Shown: positions 16,682 to 24,719 of the stretch, in pieces
How positions within the stretch are numbered: the stretch's first letter is position 1
Layout: each line of letters starts with the position of its first letter
The notes under the pieces: model-generated
Seen by the model: only the letters and a program-made list of their open reading frames with translations
The model's database searches: none
What the model was told of the DNA's origin: nothing
Made by a program: the position numbers and the translations under genes
Assembly (NCBI GenBank): GCA_020073325.1
Contig: JAIQFJ010000002.1
Location: 1 to 43,385, forward strand
Length of the DNA: 43,385 bases
Origin: Terriglobia bacterium
Lineage (GTDB): Bacteria; Acidobacteriota; Terriglobia; Bryobacterales; Bryobacteraceae
Reading direction: 5' to 3'

Positions 16682-18112
16682 ATGGAAACGACTTTGTTGA
16701 CTCGTGTCTCCGAGTTTGAGTGGCGGATTGAGCCGCATGACAAGATGCGCGTCCCCGCCGTTCTCTATGCGAGTGAGAATCTGATTCGCGATATGGACAC
16801 GAAGGTGTATGAGCAGATCGTGAATGTCGCGACCTTGCCGGGCATTCAAAAGGCTGCCTACGCGATGCCGGACGCCCATTGGGGGTACGGATTTCCGATC
16901 GGCGGCGTAGCCGCATTCGATCCGGAACAAGGCGGCGTGGTTTCGGCGGGAGGTGTGGGATTTGATATCTCGTGCGGTGTTCGCACTCTGTTGACCGGCC
17001 TGAAGTCCGGCGACGTTACGATTGTCAAGCAAACCCTCGCGGACGCGCTGTATCGGCACATCCCCGCCGGCGTAGGTAGCCGGGGACTACTTGACCTGAC
17101 GGATTCGCAGTTGGATGAGATGCTCGAAGGTGGCGCGCAATGGGCGTTGAGCATCGGCTGCGGTGTCGAAGCTGACCTGGATCGGATCGAGGAGCGGGGA
17201 CGCATGGCGGGCGCTCAGCCGGCCGCCGTTTCCGATTTCGCCAAGAACCGGCAACGGCGTGAAATGGGGACGCTCGGATCAGGAAATCACTACCTTGAGG
17301 TGCAGCGCGTCGTCTCAATCTTCGATGAACTGTCGGCGCAAGCCTTCGGGATCCATCTCGATGACATCGTGGTAAGCATTCATTGCGGATCGCGTGGGCT
17401 TGGCCACCAGATCGGGACCGAGTTTCTTCGCGACATGGTGACAGAAACCGCTCACTACGGAATCGATCTACCGGATCGGGAACTGGCTTGCGCCCCGATC
17501 GAATCGCCTCTTGGGGAGAGGTATCTCGGCGCAATGCGATCGGCGATCAACTGCGCACTGGCCAACCGCCAGATCATTACCCATTTGGTCCGCCGGGCAT
17601 TCGCGGAGGTGATTCCGAAGGCGGAGCTCAGCGTGCTTTACGACGTGTCTCACAACACCTGCAAAGTGGAGGAACACGAAGTTGATGGGCACATAAAACG
17701 CCTCTTCATTCATCGCAAAGGTGCGACTCGTGCTTTCGGCCCGAACCATCCGGCAATTCCAGAAGCTCTGCGTCCGGTCGGCCAGCCGGTGCTGATCGGC
17801 GGCACGATGGGAACGGCATCGTACATCCTGGTGGGAACAGCAGAGAGTGAAAAGCGATCGTTCAGTTCGTCCTGCCATGGCGCTGGGCGGCAGATGAGCC
17901 GCCACCAGGCGACCAAGCTCTGGCGTGGCCGGCAGCTGATCGACGATCTTGCCGGCCAAGGAATTCTGATTCGCTCGCCCTCGTCCCGCGGAGTGGCGGA
18001 AGAGGCACCGGGAGCCTATAAAGACGTGAGGGCCGTCGTCGAGGCTGCAGAAAAAGCAGGGCTTTCACGACGAGTCGCGCGGCTGGAACCAATGGTCTGC
18101 ATCAAAGGATAA
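16682..18112 (+). CDS. rtcB: RNA-splicing ligase RtcB
   Basis: Joins 2',3'-cyclic-phosphate or 3'-phosphate RNA ends to 5'-OH ends using GTP and Mn2+; it repairs cleaved tRNA and rRNA. It is 476 aa, full length. Visible metal and active-site motifs are GGVGFDISCGVRTL (Asp and Cys), GTLGSGNHYLEVQ, VVSIHCGSRGLGHQIG, LYDVSHNTCKVEEHEV and SSCHGAGRQMSR, in which H399 is the guanylylated histidine. ATG 16682 lies 4 bp after the archease stop, so the two are translationally coupled; the protein's upstream in-frame codons overlap archease and are not needed. Confidence 0.96.
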   Translation: METTLLTRVSEFEWRIEPHDKMRVPAVLYASENLIRDMDTKVYEQIVNVATLPGIQKAAYAMPDAHWGYGFPIGGVAAFDPEQGGVVSAGGVGFDISCGVRTLLTGLKSGDVTIVKQTLADALYRHIPAGVGSRGLLDLTDSQLDEMLEGGAQWALSIGCGVEADLDRIEERGRMAGAQPAAVSDFAKNRQRREMGTLGSGNHYLEVQRVVSIFDELSAQAFGIHLDDIVVSIHCGSRGLGHQIGTEFLRDMVTETAHYGIDLPDRELACAPIESPLGERYLGAMRSAINCALANRQIITHLVRRAFAEVIPKAELSVLYDVSHNTCKVEEHEVDGHIKRLFIHRKGATRAFGPNHPAIPEALRPVGQPVLIGGTMGTASYILVGTAESEKRSFSSSCHGAGRQMSRHQATKLWRGRQLIDDLAGQGILIRSPSSRGVAEEAPGAYKDVRAVVEAAEKAGLSRRVARLEPMVCIKG

Positions 18113-18202
18113 TTGTCCAGTCCAGGAATCTTGAAGGGAGCGGAGGCGCGTCCAGGGTAAGGACATCCTGCCGCTGGCTTAGTGCCGCGAACCCTCGGAG
18201 GA

Positions 18203-18240
18203 AGGGGCTCGCCCCATAGTTTTTGATGTGAGAAGCCCCT
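18203..18240 (+). terminator. Possible terminator after rtcB
   Basis: AGGGGCT (18203-18209) can pair with AGCCCCT (18234-18240), with a 24-base loop containing a TTTTT run. It lies 91 bp after the rtcB stop. The stem is short and the loop long, so this is only a candidate. Confidence 0.3.
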
Positions 18241-18270
18241 CCGCGGTTTCAGAAATTGTTCTCCTTCTGT

Positions 18271-18504
18271 TCACCCGCTGTGGCTTCGCTTGTGGCTAAT
18301 CAACCCGGTATAGGCTCCGTGTCGCTCTTGGGTCGCATTCTGCTGATCTGTTCTCAGAGCCTCATATTCATCCATGTCAGAAACCCCGCCAAATCGCTCG
18401 TGTGTTATCAAGTAACACCGCAGACCTGTCTCGGCTTTGTCGGCGGCCACCATCGCCTCGAGTAGAGAACGCTCCAGGCGGTTACATTCATCACAGTTAA
18501 TCAT
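18271..18504 (-). CDS. Small cysteine-motif protein, function unknown
   Basis: 77 aa from an ATG at 18502-18504 with GAGGG five to six bases upstream. It begins MINCDECNRLERSLLEAMVA, a CxxC pair followed by a helical, Glu/Ala-rich stretch, then LRCYLITHERFGGVSDMDEY. Short proteins that start with C.ECN and continue as a helical hairpin are common and uncharacterised in Acidobacteria, as far as I recall. The longer open frame starting at 18576 has no support. Confidence 0.55.
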   Translation of the reverse strand: MINCDECNRLERSLLEAMVAADKAETGLRCYLITHERFGGVSDMDEYEALRTDQQNATQERHGAYTGLISHKRSHSG

Positions 18505-19033
18505 AGGACCCTCGCTCATTGACCACGGGCAAGTCAGGGACCATTTCATACGGTGTACGCGTACGAAGGCGTTCATTCTGCGCTATGATCCGTGACATTC
18601 AAGTTTCCGCGCACACGGGGGACACTGGTAATCGCCGTCGCTGATCGCTGTTGCCGGTTTGTCGTCAAAGGTCGTAGGGAACTGCTGGAAGCTGCGCCCA
18701 TGTACAGGGCTGCCGTATGGCACGTCCTCGCCACGGGCAATCGCCCATGTGACCAACAAGGGAACATAAGCTGACTTCCCGTTCCTAATCTCCCGGAACG
18801 CTATCTCGTGACTTGACTCACTGCCGCCGCCGCAACTCGGGTTATCAGGCTACTTCTGAATCGGGGACGATGCTGAGCGTCCGCAAATGGAATTGTTTCC
18901 AAAGCTCAGACTTCTTCGGCAATTCTTCGATATGATCGCGGCGGGGACCGTATCGCGGCTCGATTCACGCCGAATTGCTTGATGTCAGATTGAAACAGGC
19001 CGTTGACGGGTCCCGACGAGTGTTTTCGGATTC
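18505..19033. other. Intergenic stretch with no supported gene
   Basis: About 530 bp between the 77-aa gene and the end of the V/A-ATPase operon. Only short open frames without family character or good ribosome sites occur. I see no hairpin strong enough to call as the operon terminator. Confidence 0.6.
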
Positions 19034-19669
19034 TCAGCAACTTCCGCCGCGGCTGCCTCGGCTGGTCTTGAATCGCCTCAACCGGAAATTCGCTTCCCTT
19101 TCCCGTTCGGCGATGGATTCGACGATGGTTCTGATATCTGTTCGCAGCCTCGGCAAGACCCTTTCCTCCAGCACCCTGGTCGTGCGTGTCACGCGTGTGA
19201 TCTCCCGGCCAAGCATCTTGATCTTGCTCTCGAATGCAGCGATCTCGAGCATCGTGCCCACGATTGATTCGAAGAGGTGGATCGACTCCTCGAGGTGCGG
19301 AGAGGTAAGGGTATAGCCGTAATTGCGCTCCGCGGGCGAGCGTACGAACGGCCCGTGGATGGTGAGATCGCGGTAACGAACGCCGAGAGCGTTGCACTCT
19401 TCGACCGTGACGCCGACCTCGCGCGGAGCCGTAGCAGCAAGCGATTCGATCGGGGCCATGCCCTCATGCCCCTCGCTGAGATGGATTTCGGCGAGCGCCT
19501 TGCCATAATCCAACCGGATCGCGTCTCGCGACCGGACGAAGGGCCGCACCGAGTCGAGGAACGCCCGGATCACGGCGTGGCGTCTCGCCTTGAGAATCGC
19601 CACGCTGTTCACCACCGAGTCAGCCTTCTGCTTCAGCTGCAACAGGTCGGTGCGCGTTGGGTGGATCAT
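19034..19669 (-). CDS. atpD: V/A-type ATPase subunit D
   Basis: The central-stalk (rotor axle) subunit. It is 211 aa and almost entirely helical: N-terminal TRTDLLQLKQKADSVVNSVA and a C-terminal helix LEERVLPRLRTDIRTIVESI that together form the coiled-coil shaft, with a more variable middle. It is the last gene of the nine-gene minus-strand operon and overlaps subunit B by 4 bp (ATGA). Its C-terminal tail (FKTSRGSRGGSC) is short and basic. Confidence 0.92.
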   Translation of the reverse strand: MIHPTRTDLLQLKQKADSVVNSVAILKARRHAVIRAFLDSVRPFVRSRDAIRLDYGKALAEIHLSEGHEGMAPIESLAATAPREVGVTVEECNALGVRYRDLTIHGPFVRSPAERNYGYTLTSPHLEESIHLFESIVGTMLEIAAFESKIKMLGREITRVTRTTRVLEERVLPRLRTDIRTIVESIAEREREANFRLRRFKTSRGSRGGSC

Positions 19670-21045
19670 TCCTTTAAATCGCTCCCTCCGGTCGCGGCTG
19701 GCTGAGGCGTAACCAGCCCGAATCTCGCGAGGAGCCCGCGGCTCGCGTCCAGGGTTTCGCCGATCGTGCGCCGGACGGTGCCCTGATGTACGATTTCGTG
19801 CTCGAAGGCATCGGCGAAGTCGAGCATCTTCTTGTCGGCATCACTCATGCCCTCGCGGCCCACGATGGCCTCGAGCCGGCGTAGATCTCGACCCGTCGCA
19901 TAGTGCATATAGAGAGCGTTCGCGATGACGCGGTGATCTTCGCGCGTGCGGCCTGCACCGATGCCTCGCTGCATGAGCCTCGAGAGACTCGGCAGGACGT
20001 CCACCGGCGGGAAGATGCCCCGTTGGTGCAGCTCCCGGCTCAAAACGATCTGACCCTCCGTGATGTAACCGGTCAAGTCAGGGATCGGATGGGTGATATC
20101 GTCCTCTGGCATGGTTACGATCGGCAGCAGAGTAACCGATCCCGGTGTGCCCTTGATCCGGCCAGCGCGCTCGTAGAGCGATGCGAGATCAGAATACATA
20201 TAGCCTGGATAGCCGCGCCGTCCGGGCAACTCCTCCCGAGCTGCGGACACCTCTCGCAAGGCATCGCAATAGTTGGTCATGTCAGTGACGAGCACGAGCA
20301 CGTCGCGCCCTTGCTCGAAGGCCAGGTGCTCGGCGACGGTGAGCCCGAAGCGCGGCGCAAGCAGTCGCTCGACCACCGGATCGCTGGCGAGATTAATGAA
20401 GGCCACCGAGTCGCCGCGCATCCGTTCGAGGGCCTGCCGGTAGAACGCGTGCTCGTGGAAGGTGAGCCCGAGGGCCACGAATACGACGACGGAGCCGCCG
20501 CTCCCGCCTGAGGCGTCAGTGGCACCGGCACGAGCGTGCTCGAGGATGCCGGCGGCGATTTCACGCGAAGGAAGTCCCGCGCAGGAGAAAATCGGCAGCT
20601 TCTGCCCTTTGACCAGCGTATTGAGGCCGTCGATGGCCGAGACTCCAGTCTCGATCAAGTCCTGAGGACGGAGCCGGGCCACAGGATTGAGCGGCAATCC
20701 CGACACCGGGGCCCATCGGTCGGGTATGAACATCGGCCGTCCGTCGATCGGACGGAAGGAGCCGTCGAACACCCGGTTGAGCATCGCAAGCGACAGGGGA
20801 GCCCGCTTGATCGCATCCGTGAAAGCCACCTGCGTATGGTCGGCGTCGAGGCCGCGGCTCTCGCCGATCACCTGGATCAGGACAACATCGCCCTCGATCT
20901 TGAGCACCTCACCTTCGGCTTGGTGGCCGTCGGGAAAGGTGATTCGAACCACTTCGCTCATTCGTGCCTCGATGACTCGATCGAGGAACAGGAGCGGTCC
21001 CTGGATGCTCAAGATGGTCGAGTAAATGTGTGTGCCGAGTCGCAT
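19666..21045 (-). CDS. atpB: V/A-type ATPase subunit B
   Basis: The non-catalytic nucleotide-interface subunit of the A3B3 head. It is 459 aa. It shows IQGPLLFLDRV near the start, RAPVSGLPLNPVAR-like sequence (WAPVSGLPLNPVARLRP), and the degenerate P-loop region FSCAGLPSREIAAGI, as is typical of B rather than A subunits. SREELPGRRGYPGYMYSDLA and GSVTLLPIVTMPEDDITHPI are also family hallmarks. It starts 9 bp after subunit A and overlaps subunit D. Confidence 0.95.
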   Translation of the reverse strand: MRLGTHIYSTILSIQGPLLFLDRVIEARMSEVVRITFPDGHQAEGEVLKIEGDVVLIQVIGESRGLDADHTQVAFTDAIKRAPLSLAMLNRVFDGSFRPIDGRPMFIPDRWAPVSGLPLNPVARLRPQDLIETGVSAIDGLNTLVKGQKLPIFSCAGLPSREIAAGILEHARAGATDASGGSGGSVVVFVALGLTFHEHAFYRQALERMRGDSVAFINLASDPVVERLLAPRFGLTVAEHLAFEQGRDVLVLVTDMTNYCDALREVSAAREELPGRRGYPGYMYSDLASLYERAGRIKGTPGSVTLLPIVTMPEDDITHPIPDLTGYITEGQIVLSRELHQRGIFPPVDVLPSLSRLMQRGIGAGRTREDHRVIANALYMHYATGRDLRRLEAIVGREGMSDADKKMLDFADAFEHEIVHQGTVRRTIGETLDASRGLLARFGLVTPQPAATGGSDLKE

Positions 21046-21054
21046 GCTTCCCGC

Positions 21055-22671
21055 TCAGGCGCGCTCCTTCAGGACATTATCGAGGAGCTCACCCTTCTCC
21101 AGTCGCTCACTCGCGGCGGCGTGGCGCTTGAGAATCTGGCGAATCCGCTCGAGCGTCTGCTCCGGCGACGAGAATGCATCCTCGGTGTAGGCATTCTGCA
21201 CCAGGAAGTTCCGGCGGATCTCCTCCGTCGTTTTCATCAACAGGCGATCCGCATCCTGCAAGCCCTCGGTGCCGACGATCTCCACGACCTCCCGCAAACT
21301 CGCCTCTTTCTGCAGGAATGTGCGGGTCTGCTGACGGAGCGCGCTCCACTCCTGCGAGACGCGCTCTTCGAAATGGGCACTCACGTCGCGCTCGTAGAGC
21401 GAGAAGCTTTGAAACCAGTTGATCGCCGGAAAGTGCCGCCGGTGCGCGAGATCGGTGTCCAGCATGAAGAAGGATCCCGTGGTCCTCAGGCAGGCTTGCG
21501 TCACGGGTTCGGTGAAGTCCCCGCCCGGGGGCGAGATCGACAGGATCATGGTCAACGAGCCAGTCCTTCCGTCGAGCGTCTCGACGGCCCCGGCGCGCGC
21601 AAAGAAGCCCGCGATCCGCGATGAAAGATAGGTGGGATAGCCCTCTTCACCCGGCATCTCCTCGAGGGCAGAGGAGATCTCTCGCAGTGCCTCGGCCCAG
21701 CGCGACAGACTGTCGGCGAGTAACAGCACGTTGTATCCCAGGTCACGGTAGTACTCGGCCATCGTAACGGCTGTGTAGATCGACGCCTCGCGCGCGGCTA
21801 CCGGCATATTGGACGTGTTCACAGCCACGATGGTGCGGCTCATCAACGGCCGCTTGGTCCACGGGTCTGCAAGGTGCGTGAAGTCGTCGAGCATCTCTGC
21901 CATCTCGTTGCCACGCTCTCCGCAACCGACGTAGACGACGATGTCGGCTTGCGCAAACTTGGCGATGGTCTGCTCCAGGATGGTCTTGCCGGTGCCGAAG
22001 CCCCCGGGGAAGATGGCACTTCCGCCACGCGCGAGCGGAAACAGGAAGTCGATGCAGCGCTGCCCTGTGACCAGTGGTTCGAAGTGAGTCAACTTCCGGC
22101 GATATGGCCGAGGCACTCGCACGGGCCAATCGTGAAACGAGAAAATCTGACGGCCATCGCTCAGCGAGACGACGGGCGACTGCGGGTCGAGTTCGCCCTC
22201 CCGAATCCGATCGATGACTCCCGCCTGGTCCGCCAGCACGTGGTGCCGGATCGGCCCCTCCTCGACGTAGCCGACGGCCTCGCCGATCCTGATGCTGTCG
22301 CCTGGCTTCTTCACGGGGACGAAATGGAGCGATCGTGCAATCCATGAACGGGAGCTTTCCCGTCCGGCCTGGATGAACGGTCCAAACTCCGCGTACAGAG
22401 ACTCAAGCGGCCGCTGCAGACCATCAAACATCCGGCCGAGGAGGCCGGGGCCGAGCCTCACCGTGAGCTGCGTGCCCGTGGCGACCGCGGGCTCACCCAC
22501 ACTCAGACCGCGCGTGCTCTCGTAGACCTGCACGATCGAGCGGCCCTTTTCGATCCTGACGACTTCGCCCGTCATGCGGGCGTGCCCGACCGTAACACGG
22601 TCGTAGAGCTTGAGTCCGGCAAGCTCCACGCTGACCGTGGGACCTGAGATGCCGATGACGCGCCCATTCAT
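21055..22671 (-). CDS. atpA: V/A-type ATPase catalytic subunit A
   Basis: The ATP-hydrolysing or ATP-synthesising subunit. It is 538 aa, shorter than the usual 570-600. It shows GRVIGISGPTVSVELAGLKL at the N-terminus, the Walker A loop FPGGFGTGKTILEQ (lysine near residue 229), the catalytic-Glu region YVGCGERGNEMAEMLDDF, and SLSRWAEALREISSALEEMP. The usual V-type loop is GPFGSGKT; here it reads GGFGTGKT, which keeps the key residues. It overlaps subunit F by 4 bp (ATGA). Confidence 0.96.
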   Translation of the reverse strand: MNGRVIGISGPTVSVELAGLKLYDRVTVGHARMTGEVVRIEKGRSIVQVYESTRGLSVGEPAVATGTQLTVRLGPGLLGRMFDGLQRPLESLYAEFGPFIQAGRESSRSWIARSLHFVPVKKPGDSIRIGEAVGYVEEGPIRHHVLADQAGVIDRIREGELDPQSPVVSLSDGRQIFSFHDWPVRVPRPYRRKLTHFEPLVTGQRCIDFLFPLARGGSAIFPGGFGTGKTILEQTIAKFAQADIVVYVGCGERGNEMAEMLDDFTHLADPWTKRPLMSRTIVAVNTSNMPVAAREASIYTAVTMAEYYRDLGYNVLLLADSLSRWAEALREISSALEEMPGEEGYPTYLSSRIAGFFARAGAVETLDGRTGSLTMILSISPPGGDFTEPVTQACLRTTGSFFMLDTDLAHRRHFPAINWFQSFSLYERDVSAHFEERVSQEWSALRQQTRTFLQKEASLREVVEIVGTEGLQDADRLLMKTTEEIRRNFLVQNAYTEDAFSSPEQTLERIRQILKRHAAASERLEKGELLDNVLKERA

Positions 22672-22988
22672 GGCGTGAGCCTCACTTGATAGCCGATGGC
22701 CCGGCGGATCAGGTTTAGCACATAGTCCTCTTCGGGTCGTTGCGGCTTACCCGGCGCCGGCAGCTCCACCACGAGTCCTGGCCAGCGGCGTTCGATCTCC
22801 TCGATTCTCCGCTGTGTGGATCCGGCGACGAGTCGTTCATCGATGATGATGACGCCCGTCGCAGGATCGCCCATGAGCTCAAGTAAGGTGTCGTCCAGCT
22901 CCTGCGGTGTGCGGACCAGTTGTTTGACGCCCGCCAGCGCGAAGCCGTGCGCGGCGTCCGGTGGCGTGATCGTGACGATCTTCTTCAC
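22668..22988 (-). CDS. atpF: V/A-type ATPase subunit F
   Basis: A small rotor protein that binds the D shaft. It is 106 aa: ITPPDAAHGFALAGVKQLV, then VIIIDERLVAGSTQRRIEEI with the typical beta-alpha pattern, and PAPGKPQRPEEDYVLNLIRR near the C-terminus. It overlaps subunit C and subunit A by 4 bp each, so translation is coupled on both sides. Confidence 0.87.
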   Translation of the reverse strand: MKKIVTITPPDAAHGFALAGVKQLVRTPQELDDTLLELMGDPATGVIIIDERLVAGSTQRRIEEIERRWPGLVVELPAPGKPQRPEEDYVLNLIRRAIGYQVRLTP

Positions 22989-23914
22989 GCGATGAGCTCC
23001 CGCTCGAGAGTAGCCTCACCCAGATCGGCGGCGTGGTAGAGCACGGCAACGTTTCGGGCGTGCACGTAAATGCGCCAGATGTAATCGAGGATCAATCCCA
23101 CGCCGTCGCTGTTGCGTCCAAGGTTGTCGCGTCCGCTTTGACGCAGCCGCCCGGTGAGGCTCGTGAGCAGCACGGTTTCGAGTGCACCTTGGTTTGCTGC
23201 CGCGGGCAGGACTCTGAGACCTGCCGCCTCCTTGGCAAGCCCCTCCCAGGAGTTGAGTTGCACCAGGCGGGACAGCTCGAACGTCCCGCCATCAATAAAG
23301 GCGCCGGCATCCTCCACTCCCCAGCGCAGTTGTTTATAGAGAATCATGACGTTGCGCAAGTCGACGAACGCACGGAGGAACTGCTGGATGACCGGATGTG
23401 ATCTTGTCGTAGCAGCGTGCGCGAGGTAGCCGCGCATGAGGCTATCCTCGAACCCTCGAAGGCCACGGTCGGCGTATGCGGTAGCGGCCTCGCCAAGACC
23501 GGGCAATGCCTCTGCCGTGGTCTCGACGAGGGTAGTGATGCTTGCGGGGACGTCCGGCTGGTCGCGCAGCACCAGCCGAATGGAATCCGCCAGTAAGGTG
23601 TGCGTGAGCAGCGTGTCAATCTCCGTTGCGCGATGCGCCTCTTTGTTCCGCAGGCACAGCACGATGGTCTTCAGCTCCAGCAGCACGAACACGGGCGCAA
23701 AGCATTCCCGCAGCGCGCGGTTCATCTGGCCGTACAGCCATTCGAGCTCGCTCAGAAGCGCACCCCAGATGCGCTCGTCGGCGATGCCGGCAGCGAGTCC
23801 GTGTGCCCGTACGGCCTTCCAGTCCGTAATGAGAGCGGCCCGGCGTCCCTTGATCCGTGTGATCAGGTAGTCGTTGGGGAAGCCGGGCGAGTCAATGTCG
23901 CGCAGGAGATTCAT
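22985..23914 (-). CDS. atpC: V/A-type ATPase subunit C
   Basis: The funnel-shaped subunit that connects the central stalk to the membrane ring. It is 309 aa and nearly all helical, with DYLITRIKGRRAALI near the start and a C-terminal block FVDLRNVMILYKQLRWG plus YIWRIYVHARNVAVLYHAAD, where the DxxN/RxxN helices of the family lie. It overlaps subunit E by 23 bp and F by 4 bp. Confidence 0.87.
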   Translation of the reverse strand: MNLLRDIDSPGFPNDYLITRIKGRRAALITDWKAVRAHGLAAGIADERIWGALLSELEWLYGQMNRALRECFAPVFVLLELKTIVLCLRNKEAHRATEIDTLLTHTLLADSIRLVLRDQPDVPASITTLVETTAEALPGLGEAATAYADRGLRGFEDSLMRGYLAHAATTRSHPVIQQFLRAFVDLRNVMILYKQLRWGVEDAGAFIDGGTFELSRLVQLNSWEGLAKEAAGLRVLPAAANQGALETVLLTSLTGRLRQSGRDNLGRNSDGVGLILDYIWRIYVHARNVAVLYHAADLGEATLERELIA

Positions 23915-24482
23915 GGCCGGAAGCCTCCCGAAGAATCGTTGCGATCAGACCCGACAGCAGCTCGGGCCAAGCCGCCTCGAGGCGCGCCTCAAGAGTATTG
24001 TTCACGCGAATGCGACCATCCTCCGCCTCCGTCGCCATGCCGCCGCTGATCCGCGGGTCGCATTCGAGGTGCGCCTGAGGAAAGTGCTGCCGTGCGAGGG
24101 TCTCATCGCCAGGATTGACCTTCACTTTCTGCCACGCCACAACGGGGAGTTCGGCCGCGAGCGCGCTGAATAAACTCTCCGGGTTCTGCGCCCGCAGGTT
24201 GGGAAGCTCCGCGAGCGCGAGGCCATGGAGTCGTTCTGCGAGCGCGATTGCAGCGCGCATGCGAATGTCCCGCGCCTCGCGCTCTGCCGCGGCGGTTTCC
24301 GCTTGCTCAATTCGCTGGGTCGTCGCGGCCACTTGCTGCGCGGACGCCAGCCGTTCGGCATCGATCTCGCGGGCCGCTTCCAGCCGCAGTTTGTCCGCCT
24401 TGGCCCTCGCGTCCCTCCACAGGGCGGCCGTGTTCTCTGCGGCCCCTTGCTGGAGCCTTTGGAGCAATCCCGCGCGGCTCAC
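23892..24482 (-). CDS. atpE: V/A-type ATPase subunit E
   Basis: A peripheral-stalk subunit. It is 196 aa: a long Ala/Glu/Arg-rich helix (about 1-105) that pairs with subunit H, then a small globular C-terminal domain with LECDPRISGGMATEAEDGRI and VNNTLEARLEAAWPELLSGL. The GG(x)G and NT(L/Y)..RL features are those of V/A-type E subunits. It starts 3 bp after subunit K. Confidence 0.87.
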   Translation of the reverse strand: MSRAGLLQRLQQGAAENTAALWRDARAKADKLRLEAAREIDAERLASAQQVAATTQRIEQAETAAAEREARDIRMRAAIALAERLHGLALAELPNLRAQNPESLFSALAAELPVVAWQKVKVNPGDETLARQHFPQAHLECDPRISGGMATEAEDGRIRVNNTLEARLEAAWPELLSGLIATILREASGHESPARH

Positions 24483-24485
24483 AAC

Positions 24486-24719
24486 TTACTTCCCGAGGAG
24501 GATCATTGACGCGATCACGAAACCCAGGATGACAATGGTTTCCGGAATCGCCAGCATGATGACGATGGTTGCAGTCAGTTCGGGTTTCTCGGCGAGTGCG
24601 CCAGCGCCGGCGGCACCGATCCGCGACTGAACCCAGGCGGTGGCGATCGCGCTGATGCCCAGGCTCAACGCCGCAGCGAAGGCGAGCAGGACTTTGTCAA
24701 GATTCATGACCGTTTGCAA
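24486..24719 (-). CDS. atpK: V/A-type ATPase membrane-ring subunit K (c), single hairpin
   Basis: 77 aa with two transmembrane helices (about 9-29 and 50-75) joined by a polar loop SRIGAAGAGALAEKPEL. The ion-carrying glutamate is E60 in AIPETIVILGFV. The protein is a single 8-kDa hairpin, not the 16-kDa duplicated form of many bacterial V-type enzymes. Helix 1 has a Gln (Q31) near its end and Thr follows E60, a pattern worth comparing with Na+-binding rings. The start is probably TTG 24719, with GGAG about 7 bases upstream; an ATG four codons later is the alternative. It overlaps the end of subunit I. Confidence 0.9.
   Translation of the reverse strand: MQTVMNLDKVLLAFAAALSLGISAIATAWVQSRIGAAGAGALAEKPELTATIVIMLAIPETIVILGFVIASMILLGK

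Noticed and set aside
18592-18774. 60-codon plus-strand open frame after the small CxxC gene
   Set aside because: No ribosome site, no family character and biased composition.
20536-21624. 362-codon plus-strand open frame across ATPase subunits B and A
   Set aside because: Complementary to both subunits; no family features and no promoter context.
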